From: Comamonas testosteroni TK102
Lineage (GTDB): Bacteria; Pseudomonadota; Gammaproteobacteria; Burkholderiales; Burkholderiaceae_C
Assembly (NCBI RefSeq): GCF_000739375.1
Contig: NZ_CP006704.1
Coordinates: 5,890,001 to 5,954,000, forward strand
DNA length: 64,000 nt
Direction: 5' to 3'
Both the position numbers and the translations under genes were made by a program. Shown here one piece after another: positions 26,865-35,502 of the stretch. The notes beneath the pieces were generated by a model, which was not told the origin of the DNA, ran no database searches, and saw nothing but the letters and a program-made list of their open reading frames with translations. Every line of letters starts with the position of its first letter. Position 1 is the first letter of the stretch.

Positions 26865-27740
26865 TCAGGGGGCTGGAAACTGCTGTTCCAGCCACTGCTC
26901 CAACCGCGCAAACACGGGGGCTGCCAGCTCGGGGCTCTCGTTGAAGATCTCGTGATAGGCCGCCTCAAAGCACTGGGCCTGCACCAGATCTCCCGGAGCC
27001 TGGGCGGCAAAGGCCGCGCTGCCGGCCGGGTTGACCAGCTTGTCCTCGCCCGCCCACAGCAGCAGCGTGGGAACGCACCAGGCTGTCGCCTTGGACAGCA
27101 CATGACGACCGGCCTCGGCCATATAGCGCGCCAGCCGGGCGCTGATGCGCCGGTGCTGCAGTGCATCGGCGTCATAGGCCAGCGCAACTTCGGGATCATG
27201 CGAGAGATGCGCGGACTGCACCCCATTGGCCACGCGCAAATTGGGCAGCAGCCTGGGCAGGCTCGCCACCAGCGCCTTCTGCATTCCCGACAGATGCAGG
27301 GCCAGCGCCGGAGAGGACAGCACCAGTCCGTCCACATGACGCAGGCCGGACGCGACAAAATCCGCCGCCACCAGTCCACCCAGACTGTGCCCCAGCAGCA
27401 CCAGGGGCTGATGCTTGGGCATGGCTGCACGGGTAGCGTCCAGCACCACCGCCAGATCGTCGAGCAGGCGCATATCGCTGGTCAGGCCGCCCTGCGGCCC
27501 GCCCGACAGGCCGTGGCCGTACTGGTCATAGGCCCGCACCGCAAAGCCGAGCGCGTTGAGCCGCTGCGCCAGTGCGGCATAGCGCCCGCTATGCTCGCCC
27601 AGGCCATGCACCAGCAGCACCTGGGCACGGGGCTTGACGCCCGGCGCCAGCGGCCAGTCGCGCAGCGCAAGCTGGGTGGCGTCCGATGCGGCCATATGCA
27701 GCAGCCGGGGCGGATGGGTACTGGAATCGGTGGGCGTCAT
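26865..27740 (-). CDS. Alpha/beta hydrolase, monoacylglycerol lipase-like
   Basis: 291 residues. LLVHGLGEHSGRY is the oxyanion region and GHSLGG contains the nucleophile S119, with AGEDKLVNPAGS holding the acidic residue and YHEIFNE the histidine. This combination is typical of monoacylglycerol lipase/lysophospholipase (hydrolase_4) proteins. ATG 27740 gives a normal start; longer frames add an unlikely leader. It converges with the SRAP-like gene with no gap. Substrate inferred from family only. Confidence 0.9.
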   Translation of the reverse strand: MTPTDSSTHPPRLLHMAASDATQLALRDWPLAPGVKPRAQVLLVHGLGEHSGRYAALAQRLNALGFAVRAYDQYGHGLSGGPQGGLTSDMRLLDDLAVVLDATRAAMPKHQPLVLLGHSLGGLVAADFVASGLRHVDGLVLSSPALALHLSGMQKALVASLPRLLPNLRVANGVQSAHLSHDPEVALAYDADALQHRRISARLARYMAEAGRHVLSKATAWCVPTLLLWAGEDKLVNPAGSAAFAAQAPGDLVQAQCFEAAYHEIFNESPELAAPVFARLEQWLEQQFPAP

Positions 27741-27909
27741 GCACGATCTCATCAGGCTGGCAAGAGCTTGCAGGATGCAGCCGCCGCCTGCGCACGTCAA
27801 CCGTGGCAGTCCCCGGTCCGGCCACGGCGACCGGTCATGGTGTTATCAAGGAAGAGAGCGCCGGAAGCTTTGGTGACCATCGCCAGCGGCTGTGCTCTCG
27901 ATACCTGCA

Positions 27910-29403
27910 TCAGGCCTGCGCTGCCTCGGTCTGATGACGGGCCATGGCGGCAATCACCTCCGCCACCGAAGCCGTGAGCTTCTTGGCATAGGGCACATGG
28001 AGGAACTCGTTGGGGCCGTGGGCATTGCTCTTGGGGCCCAGCACGCCACAGACCATCATCTGCGCCTTGGGAAAGCCCTTGCTCAGCATATTCATCAGCG
28101 GAATCGTGCCGCCCTGGCCGATATAGCCGCAACCGGCGCCGAAGTGCGCCCGGCTGGCGGCATTGAGCGCCTTCTCGAACCAGCCGTCCATGCCCGGCGC
28201 ATTCCAGCCACTGGAGCTGGACAGGCCTTCCCAGGTCACCCGGGCCTCATAGGGCGCATTGTCCTCCAGCAGGGCCTTCATCTCCCGCACGCAGGCTGCG
28301 GCATCGACCAGCGGCGGCAGGCGCAGGCTGAGCTTGAAGGCCGTGTAGGGACGCAGCACATTGCCGGCATTTTGCAGATGGGGCATGCCCTCCACACCGG
28401 TCACGCTCAGCGTGGGCTCCCAGGTGCGGCGCACCAGGGCCTGGACCGGATCGGTGGTCGTGGGCAGGGACACACGGGCCGAGCCGCCGCAGTCGTAATG
28501 CGCCCAGGGAAAGCGCGCATAGGCATCTTCGCCGAGGATCTCCGCCGTGGCGCGGATCTGCGCCATGCGCTCGGCCGGCACCTCGCAGTGAAAGCTCTGC
28601 GGCAGCACGCGGCCGTTCCTGCTGTCCTCGAGACGATCCAGCACCTGGCGCATGATGCGAAAGGACGAGGGCACCACGCCCGAGGCATCGCCCGAGTGCA
28701 CGCCCTCGGTGAGGATCTGCACCTTGAGCGTGCCGCTGGCCATGCCGCGCAGGCTGGTGGTCAGCCACAACTGGTCGTAGTTGCCGGCACCGCTGTCGAG
28801 ACAGATCACCAGGCCTACATCGCCCAGGCGCGGGCGCAAGGCATCCACATAGGGCAGCAGATCGGCCGAGCCGCTTTCCTCGCAGGTCTCGATGATGGCC
28901 ACGATGCGCGGATGGGGCACGTTCTGGCGCTTGAGCTCCTGAATCGCCGCCACGCTGGCATAGACCGCATAGCCGTCATCGGCTCCACCACGGCCATAGA
29001 GCTTGCCGTCCTCGTACTTGGGCGTCCAGGGACCCAGATCGTTGCGCCAGCCTTCGAACTCGGGCTGCTTGTCGAGGTGACCGTACATCAGCACCGTGGG
29101 GCTGGTCGAGGCCTTCTCGGCCGTGCCTTCCACCTCGAAGAAGATGAGCGGCGTGCGACCCGGCTGCTGAATCACTTCCAGCTTCAGCCCGGCCACTTTC
29201 TGCGCTTCCACCCAGGCCGCAGCGTTGCGCAGCACCGTGGCGATATGGCCTTGCTGCTCCCAATCGGGCGCAAACATGGGCGACTTGGCGGGGATGGTGA
29301 TGTAGTTCGTCAGCTCCGGGACGATGCTCTGGTCCCACTGCTGGGTGATGTGCTGCAGCGCATCCTGGGGCTGCAGCAGATGGGCGGGAGTACGTGCGTT
29401 CAT
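27910..29403 (-). CDS. M20-family metallopeptidase
   Basis: 497 residues. MYGHLDKQPE (H109), GRGGADDG (D142/D143) and ETCEESGS carry metal ligands and the catalytic Glu typical of M20/DapE-ArgE-like peptidases of the carnosinase-like group. ATG 29403 has AAGGAG seven bases upstream. No signal peptide is present, so it is cytoplasmic and probably cleaves short peptides or acyl-amino acids. It stands alone; 370 bp without a gene lie upstream. Confidence 0.93.
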   Translation of the reverse strand: MNARTPAHLLQPQDALQHITQQWDQSIVPELTNYITIPAKSPMFAPDWEQQGHIATVLRNAAAWVEAQKVAGLKLEVIQQPGRTPLIFFEVEGTAEKASTSPTVLMYGHLDKQPEFEGWRNDLGPWTPKYEDGKLYGRGGADDGYAVYASVAAIQELKRQNVPHPRIVAIIETCEESGSADLLPYVDALRPRLGDVGLVICLDSGAGNYDQLWLTTSLRGMASGTLKVQILTEGVHSGDASGVVPSSFRIMRQVLDRLEDSRNGRVLPQSFHCEVPAERMAQIRATAEILGEDAYARFPWAHYDCGGSARVSLPTTTDPVQALVRRTWEPTLSVTGVEGMPHLQNAGNVLRPYTAFKLSLRLPPLVDAAACVREMKALLEDNAPYEARVTWEGLSSSSGWNAPGMDGWFEKALNAASRAHFGAGCGYIGQGGTIPLMNMLSKGFPKAQMMVCGVLGPKSNAHGPNEFLHVPYAKKLTASVAEVIAAMARHQTEAAQA

Positions 29404-29771
29404 GGTCGGCTCCTTCTGTGACGGGGCGACGAGCCATGGCAGGCCCGCGCCATGTGCATGATTGTGCGCCATTGCCGGTGGCTGCACCGCAGGCATTGGC
29501 ATGGCAGTGCCGGCGCCCACCTCCCCCATTGGGCTGCCAGCCTGGTCGGCAGGCACTCTGCCGTTTCTGGGTCGTTCACGCTGACGATGATCAGCGCACT
29601 GGCCAGCGCATGTGCCTGGTCGACAGCCAAGGCCGCCGCGCCGACTCACTCCCGTTGGGTCATCACTTCCTATTTAATAGCTCATCGCGCTTATCAGCCA
29701 ACAAATTCAATATCAATCGATATTGAATTCATTGCATATAAAGCGCTATAAGCTACTTTTTCAATAGCAAA
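29404..29771. other. Gene-free interval between the M20 peptidase and metW
   Basis: No credible gene. The first ~260 bp should hold the peptidase promoter but show no clear motif. The rest is the AT-rich R3 inverted repeat. Confidence 0.6.
29673..29768. repeat. AT-rich inverted repeat R3, copy at 29.7 kb
   Basis: The outer arms are TTTAATAGCTCATCGCGCTT and AAGCGCTATAAGCTACTTTT. An inner perfect 10 bp stem, ATTCAATATC/GATATTGAAT at 29705-29728, gives a long cruciform-capable structure just past the metW stop. Confidence 0.65.
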
Positions 29772-30356
29772 TCATGCATGTTCGAAGTGAAACACCGCCG
29801 TCGTTGCGAGCAGATTGGGCAGGCTGCGCACCACCTGGCCGTTCTGCAGACCGAAGGAGTCGCGAATGCGCAAGCGGTTCTTGGTGGCCAGCACTTCAAA
29901 GTCCTTGTAGGTGCCCACACGGATATTCGGCGTGTCATACCACTGATAGGGCAGACGGCGCGTGACCGGCATACGCCCGCGCAGCACGGACAGACGGTTT
30001 TGCCAATGTGCGAAATTGGGGAAGGCGACCACGCCCTGCTTGCCGATGCGGGCCGTCTCCCGCAGCATCACCTCGGCATTGCGCAGATGCTGCAGCGTGT
30101 CGATCTGCAGCACCATATCAAAGCTGTTGTCGCCGAAGATGGCCAGGCCGTCCTCCAGATTGAGCTGCAGCACGTTCACGCCGCGGCGCGTACAGGCCAG
30201 CACATTGGCGTCGTCCAGCTCCACGCCATAGCCCGTGCAGCCGCGCTCGCGCACCAGGTGCTCCAGCAACGCGCCGTCGCCACAACCCAGGTCCAGCACG
30301 CGTGCGCCCTGCGGCACCAGCTCGGCAATGGCTCTCATGGTGGTCAACTCGGTCAT
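29772..30356 (-). CDS. metW: Methionine biosynthesis protein MetW
   Basis: 194 residues. The SAM-dependent methyltransferase-like core is seen in [15 protein letters not shown] (20-34). MetW acts with MetX in the methionine pathway of many proteobacteria and appears needed for full MetX activity; its own chemistry is unclear. It overlaps the end of metX by four bases, confirming co-transcription under the SAM-II leader upstream. Confidence 0.95.
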   Translation of the reverse strand: MTELTTMRAIAELVPQGARVLDLGCGDGALLEHLVRERGCTGYGVELDDANVLACTRRGVNVLQLNLEDGLAIFGDNSFDMVLQIDTLQHLRNAEVMLRETARIGKQGVVAFPNFAHWQNRLSVLRGRMPVTRRLPYQWYDTPNIRVGTYKDFEVLATKNRLRIRDSFGLQNGQVVRSLPNLLATTAVFHFEHA

Positions 30357-31582
30357 GCGGCGCCTCCTGCGCGTTCGGTGGTCTTCAGTTCTTTGGCAAT
30401 GCCCTCGAAATAGGAGCGCATCACGCTCATATAGCGCGGGTCGTCGAGCAAAAACGCATCATGACCATGGGGTGCGTCGATCTCGGCATAGCTGACGTCG
30501 CGGTTGTTCTCCAGCAGCGACTTGACGATCTCGCGGCTGCGCGCCGGCGCAAAGCGCCAGTCCGTCGTGAAGCTCACCAGCAGGAAGCGGGCCTTGGCCA
30601 CGGCCAGTGCCCGAGTCAGATCGCCGTCATGGGAGCGCGCCGGATCGAAATAGTCCAGGGCACGCGTGATGAGCAGATAGGTGTTGGCATCGAAGTAGCC
30701 GCTGAACTTCTCGCCCTGGTAGCGCAGATAGCTCTCGATCTGGAACTCCACATCCTGGGTGCTGTACAGGTAATCGCGCCGATCCGACGCTGGGCCGCCC
30801 CGAGTCGGATCAGTCCCCTCAGGGGGCAGCGAACCACGTGCAGCGGGGAGCGTGGGGGCCCTGAGACTGCGACCGAACTTCTGGTTCATCACGTCATCGC
30901 TCAGATACGTGATGTGGCCGACCATGCGCGCGATGCGCAGGCCGCGCGCGGGCACCACGCCATGCTCGTAGAAATGGCCGCCGTTGAAATCCGGGTCGGT
31001 GACGATGGCGCGGCGCGCCACCTCGTTGAAGGCAATGTTCTCGGCGTTCAGATTGGGCGCGCTGGCCACCACCACGGCATGGCGCATGCGCTCGGGATAG
31101 CGCAGCGACCAGGACAGGGCCTGCATGCCGCCCAGGCTGCCGCCCAGCACGGCGGCCAGCGTCTGAATCCCCAGCCGGTCCAGCAGACGCGCCTGCGCAT
31201 CCACCCAGTCTTCCACCGTCACCACGGGGAAATCCGCGCCATAAGGCTTGCCCGTGGCCGGGTTGGTGTGCATGGGGCCGGTAGAGCCGAAGCAGGAGCC
31301 CAGATTGTTGATGCCGATGACAAAGAATTTATCGGTATCGACAGGCTTGCCCGGGCCGATCATGTTGTCCCACCAGCCTTCGCTCTTGGGCTGGCCCTCA
31401 TAGCTGCCGGCTACATGGTGAGAGGCATTGAGCGCATGACAGACCACGATGGCATTGCTCTTGTCGGCATTGAGCTGGCCGTAGGTCTCGAAGGCAAGGT
31501 CGTAATCGGCGATGGAACCACCGCTTTGCAAGGGCAGGGGTTCATCAAAATGCATGAACTGAGGTGTCGCGATGAAGGACAT
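30353..31582 (-). CDS. metX: Homoserine O-acyltransferase MetX
   Basis: 409 residues. It activates homoserine for methionine synthesis using acetyl- or succinyl-CoA. The nucleophile elbow GGSLGGMQ (S149) and catalytic histidine region [12 protein letters not shown] are intact, and ASHHVAG and [18 protein letters not shown] are typical of the family. Residues about 242-268 are not found in the betaproteobacterial MetX sequences I recall and are encoded by a GC-rich repeat inserted in frame (separate entry). ATG 31582 follows directly after a terminator hairpin without a clear ribosome site. Confidence 0.95.
   Translation of the reverse strand: MSFIATPQFMHFDEPLPLQSGGSIADYDLAFETYGQLNADKSNAIVVCHALNASHHVAGSYEGQPKSEGWWDNMIGPGKPVDTDKFFVIGINNLGSCFGSTGPMHTNPATGKPYGADFPVVTVEDWVDAQARLLDRLGIQTLAAVLGGSLGGMQALSWSLRYPERMRHAVVVASAPNLNAENIAFNEVARRAIVTDPDFNGGHFYEHGVVPARGLRIARMVGHITYLSDDVMNQKFGRSLRAPTLPAARGSLPPEGTDPTRGGPASDRRDYLYSTQDVEFQIESYLRYQGEKFSGYFDANTYLLITRALDYFDPARSHDGDLTRALAVAKARFLLVSFTTDWRFAPARSREIVKSLLENNRDVSYAEIDAPHGHDAFLLDDPRYMSVMRSYFEGIAKELKTTERAGGAA
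30779..30859. repeat. GC-rich repeat R2 inserted in frame within metX
   Basis: 81 bp (27 codons) between the conserved KFGRSL and [11 protein letters not shown] blocks. It contains CCCCTCAGGGGGCAGC, GCAGCGGGGAGCGTGGGG and GGGCCGCCCCGAGTCGGATC, the style of a dispersed intergenic repeat I associate with Comamonadaceae. The encoded peptide is rich in Pro, Gly and Arg. Confidence 0.7.
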
Positions 31583-31584
31583 AT

Positions 31585-31619
31585 GAAAAAACCCGGCATC
31601 GCTAAAAACGAGGCCGGGT
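31585..31619 (-). terminator. Intrinsic terminator in the metX leader
   Basis: On the minus strand ACCCGGC pairs with GCCGGGT around an inner TCG/CGA pair, followed by TTTTTT three bases before the metX ATG. It lies downstream of the SAM-II aptamer and is the likely expression platform. Confidence 0.75.
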
Positions 31620-31640
31620 CGGTGTACTGTCACTTCGCGG

Positions 31641-31694
31641 ACGGGTCTTTAGCTGGATTTATAAAGCGCCCGCAAGCTTTGGCAAATCGGCGCG
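31641..31694 (-). promoter_or_regulatory. SAM-II-type riboswitch aptamer upstream of metX
   Basis: On the minus strand it reads CGCGCCGATTT, then GCTTGC, GGGCGC, TATAAAT and AGCTAAAGACCC. These match in order the conserved SAM-II blocks (CGCGCYGAUUU, UUGCA, GCGCG, AUAAAU, AGCUAAA). The P1 pairing GCGCC/GGCGC is intact. SAM-II usually controls met genes, fitting metX 60 bp downstream. Most known examples are from alphaproteobacteria. Confidence 0.8.
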
Positions 31695-31800
31695 TGAAAA
31701 GTGCAGTGTACTGCATTCGCTGCGCCTGCCCGAGGGCTGCGGATGTCACAACACCGCATCCACTATCGGGCAAGCGCAGAAAGCTACATTTCCTGTAGCG

Positions 31801-32370
31801 TCATACCTTGGTCAGGAGCGCGGCAATACCCAGTACCAGGAAGATCACCGCGCACACCCGGTGAATCGTCTTGATGGGCAGCTTCTTGGTGATCTTCTCG
31901 CCAAACCACACCACCGGCGCATTGGCCAGCATCATGCCCAGCGTGGTGCCAGCCACCACCCAGTAGTAGGCCAGCGGGTACTTGGCGGCCAGGCCCACCG
32001 TGGCCAGTTGGGTCTTGTCACCCATCTCGGCCAGGAAGAACAGCAGCAGCGTGGTGCCAAAAACACCCCAGCGCCCTGCACCACTGCCGGTATCGTCATC
32101 GTCGAGCTTGTCGGGAATCAGCATCCAGCCTGCCATGAGGATGAATGAAATCCCCAGGATCCAGCGCAGCACATCGGGGCCGAGCACCGTGGTGATCCAG
32201 TTGCCCACGGCGCCGGCCAGGGCATGGTTGACCAGGGTCGCCACAAAAATGCCCGCAACAATGGGCAGGGGCTTGCGGAACTTGGCCGCCAGCACCAATG
32301 AGAGGAGTTGGGTTTTATCCCCCATCTCGGCCAGGGCGACGATGGAGGTGGATATGAGGAAAGCTTCCAT
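31801..32370 (-). CDS. TMEM165/GDT1 (UPF0016) family transporter, probable Mn2+ exporter
   Basis: 189 residues. Two copies of the family motif EMGDKTQ (about residues 15 and 115) lie in the first helix of each half, within six hydrophobic segments separated by an acidic loop (DKLDDDD). Bacterial members such as MneA export Mn2+. The yybP-ykoY-type Mn riboswitch just upstream supports manganese as the substrate. ATG 32370 starts the protein at the first helix. Confidence 0.92.
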   Translation of the reverse strand: MEAFLISTSIVALAEMGDKTQLLSLVLAAKFRKPLPIVAGIFVATLVNHALAGAVGNWITTVLGPDVLRWILGISFILMAGWMLIPDKLDDDDTGSGAGRWGVFGTTLLLFFLAEMGDKTQLATVGLAAKYPLAYYWVVAGTTLGMMLANAPVVWFGEKITKKLPIKTIHRVCAVIFLVLGIAALLTKV

Positions 32371-32383
32371 GATGGGGAAAGAC

Positions 32384-32427
32384 GGCCGGAGTTGGCACAA
32401 CGCATTGACCACGCACCGACTCCGGCC
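32384..32427 (-). terminator. Terminator hairpin in the Mn riboswitch leader
   Basis: GGCCGGAGT and ACTCCGGCC form a perfect 9 bp stem with a 26-base loop, followed on the minus strand by GTCTTTCCCC. It lies between the aptamer and the start codon and probably acts as the expression platform; the T-run is short. Confidence 0.55.
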
Positions 32428-32456
32428 TATCTCTTCATAGGTTCTCTCGGTACGTA

Positions 32457-32584
32457 ATCAATGGTCTCGACCGGTCGCACCACGCATTGCACGCTGTGCC
32501 GCATGCGCCATAGGCCACGAGGACCCAAGTCTGTTGACGCATGCATCCGGCAGCTGGCTGCCGAACGGCCTACTCCCCAAAGAA
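32457..32584 (-). promoter_or_regulatory. yybP-ykoY (manganese) riboswitch
   Basis: On the minus strand the conserved elements appear in order: TTTGGGGAGTAG, GCGTCAACA, TGGCCTATGGCGC and CGAGACCATTGAT. Mn2+ binding to this class turns on Mn exporter genes, matching the GDT1-family gene below. Confidence 0.88.
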
Positions 32585-32866
32585 AGTAAGCCATCATTCT
32601 ATCTGTTTAACCCTGTAAGACAACTGCTTATTTGAATATTCAAAATTTTGTATTTCAGGGTAACTCCCATCGAGACAATGTTGTTACCAACACGAAATTT
32701 GATCTTTTCGTAATACAACGGCTTCTCTTGTGACTCATAATGTATGAGTCTTCGTCTGGAAAGCAATTTCCGGATCGGAGCAAGTGCGTTAGCGTCTCTA
32801 ATGTTGTCATCCAAGGCTGACTCCCTAGGGCTCCATCGCGTTTTCAAGTTTTTTCAGGAGTCCAGC
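32585..32866 (+). promoter_or_regulatory. Divergent promoter region and leader of the first RRM gene
   Basis: About 280 bp, AT-rich relative to the genome and without a credible gene. It contains a perfect dyad GACTCATA-ATG-TATGAGTC at 32732-32750 and an imperfect TAACCCTG...CAGGGTAA inverted repeat at about 32608-32664. A long structured leader would fit cold-type control of RRM genes; this is inference. Confidence 0.35.
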
Positions 32867-33265
32867 ATGGGCAACAAGCTTTACGTAGGCAATCTGCCTT
32901 ACACTTTCCGCGACCAAGATCTGCAAGACAGCTTCAGCGAATTCGGCACTGTGAACAGCGCCAAGGTGATGATGGAGCGCGACACCGGCCGCTCCAAGGG
33001 CTTCGGCTTTGTGGAAATGGGCAGCGATGCCGAGGCACAAGCTGCTATACAGGGCCTGCATGGCCAAAACCGTGGCGGCCGTGATCTGGTCGTGAACGAA
33101 GCACGTCCCATGGAACCCCGTCCTCCCCGCTCCGGCGGCTTTGGCGGTGGCTTCGGTGGTGGCCGTGAAGGCGGCGGCGGCTTCGGCGGTGGCCGTGGTG
33201 ACGGCGGCGGCTTCGGCGGCGGCCGTGGCGATGGCGGCGGCTATGGCCGTCGCAATAGCTACTAA
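32867..33265 (+). CDS. Glycine-rich RRM RNA-binding protein (first of two)
   Basis: 132 residues. A single RRM (about 1-82) has RNP2 KLYVGNLP and RNP1 KGFGFVEM, followed by a Gly/Arg tail of GGGFGGGRGDG-like repeats. Such proteins in betaproteobacteria and cyanobacteria bind single-stranded RNA and are often cold-induced. ATG 32867 has CAGGAG six bases upstream. A paralogue follows 240 bp downstream, each with its own terminator. Confidence 0.93.
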   Translation: MGNKLYVGNLPYTFRDQDLQDSFSEFGTVNSAKVMMERDTGRSKGFGFVEMGSDAEAQAAIQGLHGQNRGGRDLVVNEARPMEPRPPRSGGFGGGFGGGREGGGGFGGGRGDGGGFGGGRGDGGGYGRRNSY

Positions 33266-33283
33266 TCAGTTATTGCCAATAAC

Positions 33284-33311
33284 AAAAAAAGGATCTTCGG
33301 ATCCTTTTTTT
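33284..33311 (+). terminator. Rho-independent terminator after the first RRM gene
   Basis: AAAAAAAGGATC, TTCG loop, GATCCTTTTTTT: a 12 bp perfect stem with a stable UUCG tetraloop and U-run. Confidence 0.92.
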
Positions 33312-33505
33312 GTTGCTAAACGTTAGCAACGCGGTTTTCGAGCATTTATTTTTTTCCTTGTTCTCCGTCATAATTCCTTTCTCGGGAATTTCCCGTTCAC
33401 AAGCGAATAGGTTTCCAGGATTTTTGGCATGTTTTCCCATGAATATGCGACGGCCATCCTGGATTCGATCGCGCCATTGAAGCATTGAGGAGCTAGGAGT
33501 TATTA

Positions 33506-33982
33506 ATGGGCAATAAGCTGTATGTCGGCAACCTTCCCTATGGTGTGCGCGACAACGATCTGGAGCAGGCGTTCGGCCAGTTTGGAGCTGTCGCAAGTGC
33601 ACGCGTCATGATGGAAAGAGACACCGGCCGCTCCAAAGGCTTTGGTTTTGTGGAAATGGCCAGTGAAGCGGAAGCACAGGCTGCCATTCAAGGCATGAAT
33701 GGCCAACCCCTGGGTGGCCGCAGCCTCGTCGTGAATGAAGCGCGCCCCATGGAACCCCGTCCTCCTCGCACCGGTGGTTATGGCGGAGGTTTCCGCAGTG
33801 AAGGTGGCTTTGGCGGCGGTAATCGCGATGGCGGTTATGGTGGCGGCCGTAATGAAGGCGGTGGCTATGGCCGCGGCGACGGTGGCGGCCGCGGTGAGGG
33901 CGGCTTCCGCAGCCCCTATGGCTCTGGTCCGCGTCACGGTGGTCGCGGCGGCTACGGTGGTGGCAATAACCACGGCGAATAA
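33506..33982 (+). CDS. Glycine-rich RRM RNA-binding protein (second of two)
   Basis: 158 residues. The RRM is a close paralogue of the preceding gene (same KLYVGNLP, MMERDTGRSKGFGFVEM and NEARPMEPRPPR), but the tail is longer and richer in Tyr and Arg, with GGGYGRGDGGG-type repeats. The shared RRM and different tails indicate tandem duplication followed by tail drift. GAGGAGCTAGGAG precedes ATG 33506. The upstream 190 bp leader is AT-rich. Confidence 0.93.
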   Translation: MGNKLYVGNLPYGVRDNDLEQAFGQFGAVASARVMMERDTGRSKGFGFVEMASEAEAQAAIQGMNGQPLGGRSLVVNEARPMEPRPPRTGGYGGGFRSEGGFGGGNRDGGYGGGRNEGGGYGRGDGGGRGEGGFRSPYGSGPRHGGRGGYGGGNNHGE

Positions 33983-33999
33983 GCCTCGTTCACCTCTGT

Positions 34000-34030
34000 A
34001 AATAAAGGCACGTCATCGTGCCTTTATTTA
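34000..34030 (+). terminator. Rho-independent terminator after the second RRM gene
   Basis: AAATAAAGGCACG, TCAT loop, CGTGCCTTTATTTA: long stem with an AT-rich base. Confidence 0.85.
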
Positions 34031-34086
34031 TTTGCCAGGGCATTCAAATGCATAGTCATTTTCTCAATGCCTCTGCCCTCTCCCAT

Positions 34087-34878
34087 TCAATCCTTTTGGA
34101 GATGCCTGGGCTTTCTGGTTTTCCCCAGGGTCAATCTATCCCATAGATAAGCGGGCAATACCCGCATTACGCCGCCGACAACTCGCATCTGCCAAGGAAT
34201 AATTGCATATCGGGCTTTGCGGTCGATGACGCGAACGGCACGCCTTGCGAATTCTTCAGGCGTCAGCAGAAAAGGCATGGAATACGGGTTATGCCGAGTC
34301 AACGGGGTGTCAACGTAGCCCGGCAATAAGCTGGTCACCGCGACGCCGGTTTTCTGCAATTCCACGCGCAGACTTTCGCAATAGGCAATAGCAGCCGCCT
34401 TACTCGCCGAATATGCGGCATGGCCCGGTAATCCGCGAATACCGGCCACACTGCAAATACCCACCAGACGACCGCTGCCGCGCTTCACCATGGGCTCAAT
34501 AAATGGCTGAAAGCTTGCAGCCAGCCCCATGGCGTTGCTGGCCAGCACTTGCTGCATGACCTCGAGATCCTCGCGCAAGGAAGTGTCCACTCCCCAGCTG
34601 ATGCCCGCGTTGGCGATCACGACATCGGGCAGGCCCTGGCGCTCCAGGCAGGCCTTCGCGGCACCGCAGATGCTGTCGATGTCCGTGACATCCGCGCCAT
34701 AGACGACGTAGCGGGATGCGTCCAGGTGCCTGGATTGCGCCCATTGCTCCATGACTGCGGTGCGCCTTGCCACCAGGGCGATCGACCAGCCCAGCTGGTA
34801 GTAGTGCCAGGCCAGGGCCTGGCCTATGCCGCTGGAAGCACCGGTGATGTAGACGAGTCCGGCTCCATGTCCTGACAT
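34087..34878 (-). CDS. SDR-family oxidoreductase
   Basis: 263 residues. The Rossmann motif TGASSGIGQ (12-20), NAG (in IANAGIS) and the active-site YSASK are all present, so it should be an active NAD(P)-dependent dehydrogenase/reductase. The C-terminal ~40 residues (IIPWQMRVVGGVMRVLPAYLWDR) are amphipathic and suggest membrane association. It starts three bases after lptC and so ends the kdsD-kdsC-lptC operon, where lptA-lptB usually follow. Substrate unknown. Confidence 0.93.
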   Translation of the reverse strand: MSGHGAGLVYITGASSGIGQALAWHYYQLGWSIALVARRTAVMEQWAQSRHLDASRYVVYGADVTDIDSICGAAKACLERQGLPDVVIANAGISWGVDTSLREDLEVMQQVLASNAMGLAASFQPFIEPMVKRGSGRLVGICSVAGIRGLPGHAAYSASKAAAIAYCESLRVELQKTGVAVTSLLPGYVDTPLTRHNPYSMPFLLTPEEFARRAVRVIDRKARYAIIPWQMRVVGGVMRVLPAYLWDRLTLGKTRKPRHLQKD

Positions 34879-34881
34879 GAC

Positions 34882-35502
34882 TTATGGCTTCTGGCTGGGC
34901 TGGATGATGCCCTTGACCCGCCCCTGCATCTGCAGAATCTGATCAAGATGCCCGTACTGCATGCTGTCACCGGTAAATTTGTCGCTGCCACGGGTCATGA
35001 CTACCGGCTTGTTGGTGCTGGCGCGCTCTTCGTTGGGCCAGAGCTGCAGAAACTCGCTCTCCAGCTTCATGCCCGGCAAGGCCTTCTGGGTCGCAGTGGC
35101 AGGCACGGGCTCGCGCGTGATGACGGCCTGCCCGAACATCTGGATTTCCGAGCCGTCGCCATTGCTCAGGGCGCGGTTGGAACTGCCAATAGTCTTGCGC
35201 CCGTCCGGTGTAAAGCTCAGCATGCGCGCATCCTGGATTTCCAGCGTATCGGTATCGGGGAAATGTTCACCCGTCGTGCCATTCAGACGGCTTTTGAGAC
35301 GCCCCGACGCCTCGAAGTTCTTGATGACAAAGTCCTTGAGGAAATAGTCCGGATCGTGCCGTACGGCTCTCTCCGTGCCACTGGAAAGCGGCTTGGGGGC
35401 ATTGCGCACCAGCCACCAGGTTCCCAATGCCAGCAGGCCCATGATGAGCACGGGCAGGTACATCGAGGCCTTATCGCCGACACGGCGCCATTGCCCGCTC
35501 AT
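34882..35502 (-). CDS. lptC: LPS export protein LptC
   Basis: 206 residues. One N-terminal transmembrane helix (about 15-33) anchors a periplasmic beta-jellyroll domain, with YFLKDFVIKNF and DTLEIQDARML as recognisable strands. LptC passes LPS from LptBFG to LptA. It overlaps kdsC by four bases. lptA and lptB are not next to it in this window. Confidence 0.92.
   Translation of the reverse strand: MSGQWRRVGDKASMYLPVLIMGLLALGTWWLVRNAPKPLSSGTERAVRHDPDYFLKDFVIKNFEASGRLKSRLNGTTGEHFPDTDTLEIQDARMLSFTPDGRKTIGSSNRALSNGDGSEIQMFGQAVITREPVPATATQKALPGMKLESEFLQLWPNEERASTNKPVVMTRGSDKFTGDSMQYGHLDQILQMQGRVKGIIQPSQKP

Noticed and set aside
30353..31582. Possible frameshift or assembly error in metX at the inserted segment
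   Set aside because: The insert is a multiple of three and the conserved blocks continue in frame on both sides, with metW coupled downstream; an in-frame repeat is the simpler reading.
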